Source: Ferrovibrio terrae (lineage in GTDB: Bacteria; Pseudomonadota; Alphaproteobacteria; Ferrovibrionales; Ferrovibrionaceae). From it: a stretch of DNA of 64,000 nt. Under the pieces are notes generated by a model. The model had not been told where the DNA came from. It made no database searches and saw only the letters and a program-made list of their open reading frames with translations. A program made the position numbers and the translations under genes. The DNA is taken from positions 558,001-622,000 of the forward strand of contig NZ_CP041636.1 in NCBI RefSeq assembly GCF_007197755.1, given 5' to 3'. Of this stretch, positions 1 to 7,577 are shown one piece after another. Within the stretch, counting starts at the first letter, position 1. Each line of letters begins with the position of its first letter.

Positions 1-984
1 TTTCACCAGGTTGATCACCACACCGCCAAGGATGGCGCCATAGAGCGTGCCGCGACCGCCGACCGCCACCCAGATGGCGATCTCGATGGAATTGGCCGGC
101 GAGAATTCGCCGGGATTGATGATGCCGACCTGCGGCACATAGAGCGCACCGGCGATACCCGCGAGCAGCGCCGACAGCACGAAGGCGAACAGCTTGGCGG
201 CGGTCGGCGAATAGCCGAGGAAGCGCGTGCGGCTTTCGGCGTCCCTCACGGCCAGCAGCACGCGGCCGAGCTTGGACTGCGTGACGAAGCGGCAGAGCAG
301 GAAGCACAGGCCGAGCACGATCACCGATACGACATAGAGCCCGATGCGTGTGCTCGGCGCCTGGATCGGGAAACCGAGGATGTCCTTGAAATCGGTCAGA
401 CCGTTGTTGCCGCCGAAGCCCATGTCATTGCGGAAAAAGGCCAGCAGCAAAGCGAAAGTCATCGCCTGGGTGACGATGGAGATATAGACGCCGGTGACGC
501 GGCTGCGGAAGGCGAACCAGCCGAGCACCAGCGCCAGGATGCCCGGCGCCAGCAGCACCATCAGCATGGCGAAGGGGAAGCTGTCGAAACCCTGCCAGTA
601 CCAGGGCAGTTCCTTCCAGTTCAGGAAGACCATGAAATCGGGAAGCACGGGATGGCCGTAGACGCCGCGCGTGCCGATCTGGCGCATCAGGTACATGCCC
701 ATGGCATAGCCGCCGAGCGCGAAGAAGGCGCCATGGCCGAGGCTCAGGATACCGGCATAACCCCAGACCAGATCGAGGCTGAGCGCCAGGATGGCGTAGC
801 AGGCATATTTGCCCAGCAGCGGGATCAGGTAATCCGACAGATGCAGCATGCTGCCGCGACCGGGCAGGATGTTGAGCAGCGGCACCAGCACGATCAGCAC
901 GAAGCCGATGGCGAGGAATGCGGCCCAGCCCCTGCGATCCAGCAGCGGGCGCGGCTTGGCGAGAGTCTCCAACTGGTTACGCAT
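1..984 (-). CDS. urtC: Urea ABC transporter permease UrtC (3' end cut by window edge)
   Basis: Inner-membrane permease of the UrtABCDE high-affinity urea importer, a branched-chain-amino-acid (LivM-type) permease. About 328 codons are visible from the ATG at 984 and no stop is reached, so the C-terminus lies left of the window. The protein is hydrophobic throughout. The LivM-type stretch GHGAFFALGGYAMG lies near residues 83-96, and a GGRGTLYGA loop is near the visible end. The ATG sits inside the urtB stop (ATGCGTAA, 8-base overlap), which indicates translational coupling and one operon with urtA and urtB. The ATPase genes urtD and urtE would be expected next, outside the window. UrtC is favoured over a LivM paralog because urtA and urtB precede it. 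Confidence 0.95.
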   Translation of the reverse strand, partial: MRNQLETLAKPRPLLDRRGWAAFLAIGFVLIVLVPLLNILPGRGSMLHLSDYLIPLLGKYACYAILALSLDLVWGYAGILSLGHGAFFALGGYAMGMYLMRQIGTRGVYGHPVLPDFMVFLNWKELPWYWQGFDSFPFAMLMVLLAPGILALVLGWFAFRSRVTGVYISIVTQAMTFALLLAFFRNDMGFGGNNGLTDFKDILGFPIQAPSTRIGLYVVSVIVLGLCFLLCRFVTQSKLGRVLLAVRDAESRTRFLGYSPTAAKLFAFVLSALLAGIAGALYVPQVGIINPGEFSPANSIEIAIWVAVGGRGTLYGAILGGVVINLVK

Positions 985-2908
985 CGGCGGAGCGCCCCTT
1001 GGCCGCGAACAGCCCGCGCGGGCGTTTCTGGATGAACAGGATGATGCAGACCAGCACCACCACCTTGCCGAGCACAGCGCCGGCCACCGGTTCAAGGATC
1101 TTGTTGACGACGCCGAGCGTGAGCGCACCGACCAGCGTGCCCATCAGGCTGCCGACGCCGCCGAAGACGACGACGAGGAAGCTGTCGACGATGTAGATGG
1201 TACCCAGATTGGGTGAGACATTGCCGATCTGGCTGAGCGCCACGCCAGCCATGCCGGCGATGCCGGAGCCCAGCGCGAAGGTCATGGCATCGACGCGCGC
1301 GGTGGGAATGCCCATCACGGCGGCCATCTGGCGGTTCTGCGTCACGGCGCGCATATGCAGGCCAAACGCCGTGCGCTTGAGGATCAGCGCGATCAGGCCC
1401 AGCACCAGGAAGCAGAAGATGATGATGTAGACGCGGTTCCAGGTGACGGCCAGGCCGCCGGCGACTTCGATGGCGCCGGTCATCCAGGAGGGATTGGCGA
1501 CTTCCTTGTTGGTGGCGCCGAAGATGCTGCGCACCGCCTGCTGCAGGCAGAGGCTGACGCCCCAGGTGGCCAGCATGGTTTCCAGCGGCCGGCCGTAAAG
1601 GAAGCGGATCACGCCGCGTTCGATGGCGACGCCAACAGCCGCCGCGATCAGGAAGGCGACCGGCAGCGCCACGATCAGATAGGCGCCGATCCAGCCGGGC
1701 GGCAGCAGGGCACGGAAGATTTCCTGCGTCAGATAGGCCGAATAGGCGCCGAGCATGATCATCTCGCCATGCGCCATGTTGATCACGCCCATCACGCCAA
1801 AGGTGATGGCGAGGCCGACGGCCGCAAGCAGCAGCACCGACCCGAGCGAGATGCCCTGGATGAAATTCTCGACATAGGAATAGAGCGTGATCTTGGTCTG
1901 CATCCGGTCGAAGGCTTTCACCAGCGCCGCCTTCACATCGGCATCCTGCTCTTGATTCAGGCGGGCCTGCAGCAGGGCGCGCACGCGCAGATCGGATGCC
2001 GTGCCCAGCACCGCGATAGAGTCGAGGCGTTTCACCTTGTCGGGATGCGCAATCTCGGCGGCCGCCAGGCTGAGTGCCATCACGCGTTTCACGCCATCCA
2101 CCGATTCACGACCATAGGCCTCCCGCAGCAGCGCGACGGTTTCGGGGGTGGCATTTTCCAGCAGTGCATTGGCGGCCATGCTGCGCGCGGCCTGATCGGA
2201 ACTGCTCAAGCCCAGACGGCCGACCGCCTCACGCAGCACATTGCGCAGGTTGTTGTTGACGAACAGCGGCTCCAGCGTGCCCGCCGACACCGCCCCAAGC
2301 GAACTGCCGTCCAGCGGCGAGGTCAGCGCGATCTCGTTGCCGCTCGGCGCGCCGATCACCATCAGGCCGTCCGACTTGCGCAGCAGCAGCCGGCCATCGG
2401 CCAGCGCGCGGAAGACAGGAATGGCGCGCACATCGCCCAATGCGGTCAGCGCGTCGATGGCCTTGCCCTTGTCGGCGAAACTGTCGCTCTTCAGGCCAGC
2501 CAGCGCGGTGGCGAAATCGACCGGTTCACTGCTGGCGGCGGGACCGGCGCCGGCCAGCAAGGCCTTGGCTTCCTCGGGCACCGCAATGGCCTGCAGATCT
2601 TCCGGTTTCGCCATATCCTCGATATCGCCGGTGGCAGCGTTGGTCACGACGATCATCTCGCCGTCCTTCTCGCCGATCACCACGGCGTTGTCGGAAAGCC
2701 GCAGATAGAGATTGCCCGCGGCCAGAGCGGCAAGCGCGGCTTTTGCCTTGTCGTCGCTGCTCTGTGTCAGCGCCTGAATGGCCGGTTTGGGATCACTGTC
2801 GGTCAGGCCGGACAGCGTGGCGGTCAGGTCCTGCGCACCGGCGGGGCGCACGCTGGCGACCAGCGCCAGCATCAGGACGACCAGCAGAAGGGGCAGATAG
2901 CGTTGCAT
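977..2908 (-). CDS. urtB: Urea ABC transporter permease UrtB with a duplicated N-terminal domain
   Basis: Second membrane subunit (LivH-type) of the urea importer. From the ATG at 2908 it has 643 aa: a signal peptide (about residues 1-26, ending GAQ), a long periplasmic part to about residue 340, then a LivH-type permease (GEMIMLGAYSAY, GVVNKILEP near the end). An open frame continues 37 codons further upstream, but 2908 directly precedes a good signal peptide, so I chose it. The N-terminal part holds two similar units, about residues 28-110 and 132-217. Both contain ALA-x-G-x-L-x-LR-x-SD followed by VIG and a D/TG turn. UrtB proteins commonly have one such unit, so this looks like an internal duplication and explains the unusual length. 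Confidence 0.94.
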   Translation of the reverse strand: MQRYLPLLLVVLMLALVASVRPAGAQDLTATLSGLTDSDPKPAIQALTQSSDDKAKAALAALAAGNLYLRLSDNAVVIGEKDGEMIVVTNAATGDIEDMAKPEDLQAIAVPEEAKALLAGAGPAASSEPVDFATALAGLKSDSFADKGKAIDALTALGDVRAIPVFRALADGRLLLRKSDGLMVIGAPSGNEIALTSPLDGSSLGAVSAGTLEPLFVNNNLRNVLREAVGRLGLSSSDQAARSMAANALLENATPETVALLREAYGRESVDGVKRVMALSLAAAEIAHPDKVKRLDSIAVLGTASDLRVRALLQARLNQEQDADVKAALVKAFDRMQTKITLYSYVENFIQGISLGSVLLLAAVGLAITFGVMGVINMAHGEMIMLGAYSAYLTQEIFRALLPPGWIGAYLIVALPVAFLIAAAVGVAIERGVIRFLYGRPLETMLATWGVSLCLQQAVRSIFGATNKEVANPSWMTGAIEVAGGLAVTWNRVYIIIFCFLVLGLIALILKRTAFGLHMRAVTQNRQMAAVMGIPTARVDAMTFALGSGIAGMAGVALSQIGNVSPNLGTIYIVDSFLVVVFGGVGSLMGTLVGALTLGVVNKILEPVAGAVLGKVVVLVCIILFIQKRPRGLFAAKGRSADA

Positions 2909-2972
2909 GGGTTCGATGACCGCTGCGATTTTTATAACGAGGACGGAATGGATTTTTTGTTGGGCGACCCAA

Positions 2973-3009
2973 ACCCCTTCCTGCGCAGCATTGCCGCGAA
3001 GGAAGGGGT
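2973..3009 (-). terminator. Hairpin between urtA and urtB
   Basis: A perfect 9-bp inverted repeat (ACCCCTTCC at 2973-2981, GGAAGGGGT at 3001-3009) with a 19-nt loop lies between the urtA stop and the urtB start. No U-run follows it in the direction of transcription, so it is more likely an mRNA stabiliser or partial attenuator than a full terminator. It would let UrtA, the binding protein, be made in excess over the permeases. Confidence 0.5.
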
Positions 3010-3032
3010 CGGATGCCATTTACGTTACGCGC

Positions 3033-4325
3033 TTAGTTGACGAGGGCCGCGTATTTCGGCTTCTCGCAGTTGCCGCAGACCCAGGGGAAGGTCCAGTCGG
3101 CGGTCAGCTTGGCGCTTTCCGGGATGAACTTCGACCAGGCGTCGGCCTTCACCGGACCCTTGGTCTGCCAGACGGTGTTGAACTGGCCGTCGGGGCGGAT
3201 TTCACCGATCAGCACCGGCTTGGACAGGTGGTGATTGGTATTCATCACCGAGGTGAAGCCCGAGGGAGCCTTCACCTTCTGGCCATACATCGCCTGACGC
3301 ACGGCATCCACGTTGGTGGTGCCGGCCTGCGCAACCGCCTGGGCCCACATCTTGAAGCCGATATAGGTGGCTTCCATCGGGTCGTTGGTGACGCGCTTGT
3401 CGTTCTTGATGAAGGTCTTCCACTGCTTGATGAAGGCATCGTTGGTCGGGTTCTTCACCGACTGGAAGTAGTTCCAGGCAGCCAGATGGCCGACCAGATC
3501 CTTGGTGTCGATGCCGGCGAGTTCCTCTTCGCCGACCGAGAAGGCCACGACCGGAATATCGGAGGCCTTGATGCCCGCGTTGGACAGTTCCTTGTAGAAC
3601 GGCACGTTGGCGTCGCCGTTGATGGTCGAGACCACGGCGGTCTTCTTGCCCGCCGAGCCGAACTTCTTGATGTCGGCCACGATGGTCTGCCAGTCGGAAT
3701 GACCGAACGGCGTGTAGTTGATCATGATGTCTTCCTGCTTCACGCCCTTGGCTTTCAGGAAGGATTCCAGGATCTTGTTGGTGGTGCGCGGATAGACGTA
3801 GTCAGTGCCGGCCAGGACCCAGCGCTTCACTTCGCCGCCTTCCTTGCTCATCAGGTATTCCACCGCCGGGATCGCCTGCTGGTTCGGCGCCGCACCGGTG
3901 TAGAACACGTTCTTCGAGCTTTCCTCGCCCTCATACTGGACGGGGTAGAACAGCATGCTGTTGAGTTCCTCGAACACCGGCAGCACCGACTTGCGGCTCA
4001 CCGAGGTCCAGCAGCCGAACACCACCGAGACCTTTTCCTTCGAGATCAGTTCGCGCGCCTTTTCGGCAAACAGCGGCCAGTTGGAGGCCGGGTCGACCAC
4101 GACCGCCTCGACCTTCTTGCCGAGCAGACCGCCCTTCTTGTTGATGTCATCGACCATCATCAGGACGGTGTCCTTCAGGGTCGTCTCCGAGATCGCCATG
4201 GTGCCGGACAGCGAATGCAGGACGCCAACCTTGATCGTGTCCTGCGCCATAACCGGCGCACTGCCGACGGCGACTGCGCCCAGCATGGCGCCTGCCGCGG
4301 CCATCGTCCGCATAAACTTGGTCAT
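3033..4325 (-). CDS. urtA: Urea ABC transporter substrate-binding protein UrtA
   Basis: Periplasmic urea-binding protein of the Urt system, 430 aa. A signal peptide (MTKFMRTMAAAG to VMA, about residues 1-27) is followed by the family opening DTIKVGVLHSLSGTMAISE. The motifs WTSVSRKSVLPV and NSMLFYPVQYEGEESS are typical of UrtA and not of leucine/isoleucine-binding relatives. The start at 4325 has a strong AGGAGAGGAAG ribosome-binding site; the frame stays open upstream but without signal-peptide logic. It is first in the urtABC operon and is preceded by a sigma-54 promoter at 4384-4400, consistent with nitrogen-limited expression. Confidence 0.96.
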   Translation of the reverse strand: MTKFMRTMAAAGAMLGAVAVGSAPVMAQDTIKVGVLHSLSGTMAISETTLKDTVLMMVDDINKKGGLLGKKVEAVVVDPASNWPLFAEKARELISKEKVSVVFGCWTSVSRKSVLPVFEELNSMLFYPVQYEGEESSKNVFYTGAAPNQQAIPAVEYLMSKEGGEVKRWVLAGTDYVYPRTTNKILESFLKAKGVKQEDIMINYTPFGHSDWQTIVADIKKFGSAGKKTAVVSTINGDANVPFYKELSNAGIKASDIPVVAFSVGEEELAGIDTKDLVGHLAAWNYFQSVKNPTNDAFIKQWKTFIKNDKRVTNDPMEATYIGFKMWAQAVAQAGTTNVDAVRQAMYGQKVKAPSGFTSVMNTNHHLSKPVLIGEIRPDGQFNTVWQTKGPVKADAWSKFIPESAKLTADWTFPWVCGNCEKPKYAALVN

Positions 4326-4383
4326 TGAGACTTCCTCTCCTGCTTGGGCCGAGCCCCCCAGGCCGGCCTGACAGGAAAGGAAT

Positions 4384-4400
4384 GGCAAGGAGCGTGCCAA
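4384..4400 (-). promoter_or_regulatory. Sigma-54 (RpoN) promoter for urtABC
   Basis: On the minus strand the sequence reads TTGGCACG, then CTCC, then TTGCC. This matches the -24/-12 consensus YTGGCACG-N4-TTGCW at every fixed position except the last base. The invariant GG and GC are exactly 10 bp apart. Transcription would begin about 12 bp downstream, near 4373, giving a leader of roughly 48 nt before the urtA ATG. RpoN promoters need an enhancer-binding activator such as NtrC, which fits a urea importer. Confidence 0.8.
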
Positions 4401-4401
4401 G

Positions 4402-4428
4402 CGGACCATGCCGTGGCGGTATGGTCCG
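4402..4428 (-). promoter_or_regulatory. Imperfect palindrome abutting the sigma-54 site
   Basis: Arms CGGACCATGCCG and CGGTATGGTCCG with a 3-bp centre pair over 12 positions with one G-T. It lies immediately upstream of the -24 element. It could be a binding site for a regulator or an architectural protein, or it could form a hairpin in RNA started at the upstream sigma-70-like promoter. It does not match the NtrC consensus well. Confidence 0.45.
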
Positions 4429-4579
4429 ATAGCCCGCATAATTCGCTGATTCCGCGCCGCAATATGACAGGCCCGCGAGTTATCCACCGGGGCGATTCAA
4501 ACTTTGGTCGATACGCAATCGGGGCGGGTCAATGCGCTTTAATTGGGCATAGACCTTTCAAAAAAAAGGCAGCGGTTAA

Positions 4580-4633
4580 AATATAGGCAGAACCCCGCGC
4601 CGGCGAATGAGTCAGATGACTCAAATTGAGTCA
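4580..4633 (-). promoter_or_regulatory. Sigma-70-like promoter with three TGAGTCA boxes
   Basis: On the minus strand TTCGCC (4607-4602) and TATATT (4585-4580) are separated by 16 bp. Directly upstream of the -35 lie three copies of a 7-bp box: TGAGTCA 4608-4614, TGACTCA 4617-4623 and TGAGTCA 4627-4633. Each box is itself a near-palindrome. Clustered boxes that end at the edge of a weak -35 are typical of activator sites. The regulator is unknown. Confidence 0.5.
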
Positions 4634-5494
4634 GAACTTCCAGAGCCTCGGCATCGCCGGCCGCAGGTCGAGTCCGGGCCTCAGGGCCGACCACAGGCGG
4701 GCAAACTGCCGGCGCAATCGGGCGGCATCGGCATCGAGCAGCCGGACCAGCAGCAGGCTATCGATCACCGTCGCGCCCCATTCGCAGCCGGGTTCGCGAC
4801 CGGGAAGTTCGCGCAGGCAGTCGCGCGCGCCAGCCGCATCCGGGCCCTGATAGAGGATCACCGCCTGTGCCGCCGCACCGGCAAAGCCGGCGGGATGATC
4901 GAGCAGAGCCGTCGTGTCGTCCTTCAGGCGGGTGGCATCGGTCCAGATCAGGCGGCCGTCGCGGCGCACCTGCCAGCGGTCGAACAGGCTGCCAGAGGCA
5001 AAGCGCTCGCCGCGCGCGGTGCGACCGAACACCGTGATGTCGCCAGCCAGCAGACGGCTGTCGGCCTTGAGCGACACGGCAATGCGGCGATCCAGCCGCG
5101 CGCCATCGAACAGGATCATCTCCTGCGGCAGCCATTCCAGCGCCGCATCGGCCGCGACATCGAGAGTCAGATCAATCTGTGCCGCGCTGTCATCGGGAGA
5201 ACGGTAGATTTTCTCGGCGGCCTGCGGCGTACAGAGTGCGGTAGCATGGGCATCGACAGTGACAGAGAGATTCAACCGGTCGCCACCGGTCAGGCCGCCG
5301 GCCGTGGTGATCAGCACGGCTGTGATCGGCTCGCCCGGATCGGGCGACGGCAGCAGGGCACGACAAGGATCGGACTGATAGAGATCGGCCAGGCGCGTGC
5401 CACCATCGTCCTGCCCGCCATTCCGTTCAGCGGTGAAACGCAGGGTGAGCGCGCCATTGGCGCGCTGCAGGCGCGGTGCCGGTGCCGCTGTCAC
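4631..5494 (-). CDS. ureD: Urease accessory protein UreD
   Basis: UreD (UreH) is the scaffold that joins UreF and UreG on apo-urease during nickel-centre assembly in the cytoplasm. The 287-aa protein shows the family blocks ITTAGGLTGGDR (residues 62-73), TPQAAEKIYRS (89-99) and a LPQEMILFDGARL segment. The start is a GTG at 5494 with AGAGGAG seven bases upstream. No urease subunit genes (ureABC) or ureEFG are in the window; they probably lie beyond urtC at the left or elsewhere. The gene lies on the urt strand, 305 bp upstream of urtA. A terminator hairpin sits only 26 bp upstream of its start, leaving no room for a promoter in between. Confidence 0.93.
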   Translation of the reverse strand: MTAAPAPRLQRANGALTLRFTAERNGGQDDGGTRLADLYQSDPCRALLPSPDPGEPITAVLITTAGGLTGGDRLNLSVTVDAHATALCTPQAAEKIYRSPDDSAAQIDLTLDVAADAALEWLPQEMILFDGARLDRRIAVSLKADSRLLAGDITVFGRTARGERFASGSLFDRWQVRRDGRLIWTDATRLKDDTTALLDHPAGFAGAAAQAVILYQGPDAAGARDCLRELPGREPGCEWGATVIDSLLLVRLLDADAARLRRQFARLWSALRPGLDLRPAMPRLWKF

Positions 5495-5520
5495 CCGATG
5501 CTCCTCTGTCCGATACGAAA

Positions 5521-5547
5521 CGGGGCCCCATCATGGATGGAGCCCCG
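5521..5547 (-). terminator. Terminator of the DUF993 catabolic operon
   Basis: A 12-bp stem (arms CGGGGCTCCATC and GATGGGGCCCCG on the minus strand, one T-G pair) with a 3-nt CAT loop is followed by TTTCG. It lies 29 bp past the stop of the isomerase-like gene. The short U-tract makes it a moderate intrinsic terminator, and some readthrough into ureD seems likely. Confidence 0.65.
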
Positions 5548-5576
5548 CAGGTAAAGCAAGTGACGGTCAGGACCGC

Positions 5577-6413
5577 TTAGACCACCGTGGCGTGGCGCTC
5601 GATGCAGGTCTTCAGCACCGCATCGGCGTCCTTCTTCCACCAGTTGCCGGTCGACATGATCTCGACCTCACAGAAACCGTCATAGCCGACGCCTTCGACC
5701 ATGGCGCGGATCGACGGGATGTCAATCACGCCATCGCCCATCATCCCTCGATCCAGCAGCAGGTCGGTGGTCGGCACCAGCCAGTCGCAGACATGGAAAG
5801 CCAGCACGCGCTTGTTCGCCCGCCTGATCTGCGCCGCCAGGGTCGGGTCCCACCAGACATGATAGACGTCGACGGCGACGCCGAGATGGCGGTCGTTCGG
5901 CCCGGAACCGAGCGCATCGCAGATATCGAGCGCCTGCGCCACCGTGTTCACGCAGGCGCGGTCGGCGGCATACATCGGATGCAGCGGTTCGATCGCCAGC
6001 GGCACATTGGCCGCGCGGGCATGTTCCAGCACAGCCGCGATGCCATCCTGCACTTGGCTCCGGGCCCCGGCGAGATCGCGGGAACCAGAAGGCATGCCGC
6101 CAACCACCAGCACCAGGCACTGCGCGTTCAGGGCAGCGGCATCATCAATCGCGCGCTTGTTGTCCTCGATCGCCGCCTGCCGCCCGGCCGCATCTGCGGC
6201 GGGGAACATGCCGCCGCGGCAGAGACCGGTGACGGTCAGGCCGACCTCACGGATATGTTTCGCGGCTTTCGCGGTCGTGTACTCCGCCAGCTTGTCGCGC
6301 CAGGGCGAAATGCCGGTAATGCCATGGCGCGCGCAGCCTTCGATACACTGCTGCAGCGACCACTGTTCCTTCACAGTCGCCGTATTGAGCGACAGAGGAC
6401 CCGGTTTCGTCAT
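5577..6413 (-). CDS. Sugar phosphate isomerase/epimerase-like TIM-barrel protein (second copy)
   Basis: Xylose-isomerase-like TIM barrel (AP endonuclease family 2 fold), 278 aa, last gene of the five-gene catabolic operon. Likely divalent-metal ligands are visible in the usual places: E142 in IEPLHP, D182 and H185 in VDVYH, H207 in FHVCDW, and E251 near CEVEIMS. Members isomerise or epimerise sugars and inosose-type polyols, so this one probably acts on the operon's sugar or polyol intermediate. The start ATG at 6413 overlaps the stop of the DUF993 gene (ATGA) and has AAGGGA upstream. A second, divergent copy of the fold opens the same operon (10188-11015). The substrate is unknown. Confidence 0.85.
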   Translation of the reverse strand: MTKPGPLSLNTATVKEQWSLQQCIEGCARHGITGISPWRDKLAEYTTAKAAKHIREVGLTVTGLCRGGMFPAADAAGRQAAIEDNKRAIDDAAALNAQCLVLVVGGMPSGSRDLAGARSQVQDGIAAVLEHARAANVPLAIEPLHPMYAADRACVNTVAQALDICDALGSGPNDRHLGVAVDVYHVWWDPTLAAQIRRANKRVLAFHVCDWLVPTTDLLLDRGMMGDGVIDIPSIRAMVEGVGYDGFCEVEIMSTGNWWKKDADAVLKTCIERHATVV

Positions 6414-7573
6414 GCGGCAATCCCTTGCGTCGCCATCACTGCCTTCATGCGGCTGGCGGCGCGGTCCGGATCGCTGAGCAGCCCGGCCGCATCGGCCAGA
6501 CGAAACAGCTCGGCCAGATGCTGGGCCGAGCGCGTGCTCTGCTGGCCGCCGACCATCACGAAGTGATCCTGATGGCCGTTGAGATAGGCCATGAAGACAA
6601 CGCCGGTCTTGTAGAATCGCGTCGGCGCCTTGAAGATATGCCGCGACAGCGGCACCGTCGGCGCCAGCAACTCATGGAAGGTCTTTTCATCGCCGCGTGT
6701 CAGCGCGCCGATTGCGGACGAAGCCGCCGGCGCGATGGCATCGAAAATGCCGAGTAGCGCATCGGAGTAACCTTCCGCATCGCCGGCAATCAGTTCGGCA
6801 TAGTTGAAGTCGTCGCCGGTATACATGCGCACGCCCTTCGGGAGCTTGCGGCGCATGAGGATTTCCTTGTCCTTGTCCAGGAGCGAAATCTTGATGCCGT
6901 CAACCTTGGCGGCATTGGCCTTGATCACATCGAGGCAGGTGTCCATCGCCTTGAGATGGTCGCCATTGCCCCAGTAGCCGGTCAGCGCGGGATCGAACAT
7001 CTCGCCCAGCCAGTGCAGGATTACCGGCTGCTTCACCTGGGAGAGAATCCGGCTGTAGACCTTCGCATAATCATCCGGCGATTTGGCCGCAGCGGTGAGC
7101 GCGCGGCTCGCCATCAGGATGATGCGACCGCCGAGCTTCTCGATGGCGCCGCACTGCTCCTCATAGGCCGCGATCACCTTGTCGATGGTGACGTCTGGCC
7201 CCGGCGCCAGATGATCGGTGCCGGCACCCGAAGCCACCGTCGCGCCCGGCACGTCCTTCGCCGCATCGAGCGAACGGCGCACCAGTTCCAGTGCATCCTT
7301 CCAGTCCAGCCCCATGCCGCGCTGGGCGGTGTCCATGGCTTCCGCCACACCGAAACCGAGCGACCAGAGATGCTGGCGGAACGCGATCGTGCGGTCCCAG
7401 TCGATCGCCGGCGTCAGCCATGGATCATGTTCGGCAAGAGTGTCCGCCACCACATGCGCCGCCGCGTAAGCCACACGGCTGAACGGTGGCTTCGCGGCCG
7501 GGAAGGCCTTGGGCTGCTTCAGCGTATAGGGTGCCAGCTTGCCGGCGCCGGCAGGCAGGTTGAGCGTCGTCAT
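6410..7573 (-). CDS. DUF993 family protein (dihydrodipicolinate-synthase-like TIM barrel)
   Basis: 387-aa member of the DUF993 family, distantly related to dihydrodipicolinate synthase/N-acetylneuraminate lyase type aldolases. Lys228 in DGIKISL is positioned like the Schiff-base lysine of that superfamily, and HWLGEMFDPALTGYWG (187-202) is a strongly conserved-looking block. By analogy it may cleave a 2-keto-3-deoxy acid or similar compound into pyruvate and an aldehyde, but no activity is established for the family that I know of. It sits between a Gfo/Idh/MocA dehydrogenase (5 bp upstream) and an isomerase-like gene (4-bp overlap), in an operon that also encodes an enolase-superfamily protein. 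Confidence 0.82.
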   Translation of the reverse strand: MTTLNLPAGAGKLAPYTLKQPKAFPAAKPPFSRVAYAAAHVVADTLAEHDPWLTPAIDWDRTIAFRQHLWSLGFGVAEAMDTAQRGMGLDWKDALELVRRSLDAAKDVPGATVASGAGTDHLAPGPDVTIDKVIAAYEEQCGAIEKLGGRIILMASRALTAAAKSPDDYAKVYSRILSQVKQPVILHWLGEMFDPALTGYWGNGDHLKAMDTCLDVIKANAAKVDGIKISLLDKDKEILMRRKLPKGVRMYTGDDFNYAELIAGDAEGYSDALLGIFDAIAPAASSAIGALTRGDEKTFHELLAPTVPLSRHIFKAPTRFYKTGVVFMAYLNGHQDHFVMVGGQQSTRSAQHLAELFRLADAAGLLSDPDRAASRMKAVMATQGIAA

Positions 7574-7577
7574 GTTT

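Larger units (their letters stand above)
4326..4630 (-). promoter_or_regulatory. urtA upstream regulatory region
   Basis: This non-coding stretch between ureD and urtA carries, reading towards urtA: three TGAGTCA/TGACTCA boxes (4608-4633, the last overlapping the ureD stop), a sigma-70-like promoter (-35 at 4602-4607, -10 at 4580-4585), a 27-bp imperfect palindrome (4402-4428), and a sigma-54 promoter (4384-4400). No convincing coding frame is present. Two promoter types in tandem suggest both basal and nitrogen-responsive control. Confidence 0.7.

Noticed and set aside
2973-3009. The urtA-urtB hairpin as a complete intrinsic terminator
   Set aside because: No T-run follows on the transcribed strand and urtB-urtC have no other visible promoter, so full termination is unlikely.
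1355-3040. A 561-codon plus-strand open frame opposite urtB
   Set aside because: It is the mirror frame of urtB in GC-rich DNA; its product is low-complexity (His, Gln, Gly, Ala, Arg-rich) with no recognisable domain.
4402-4428. The palindrome near the urtA promoter as an NtrC enhancer
   Set aside because: The half-sites are GGACCAT/ATGGTCC with wrong centre length, not the GCACC-N-GGTGC pattern, and it touches the -24 element, too close for a normal enhancer.
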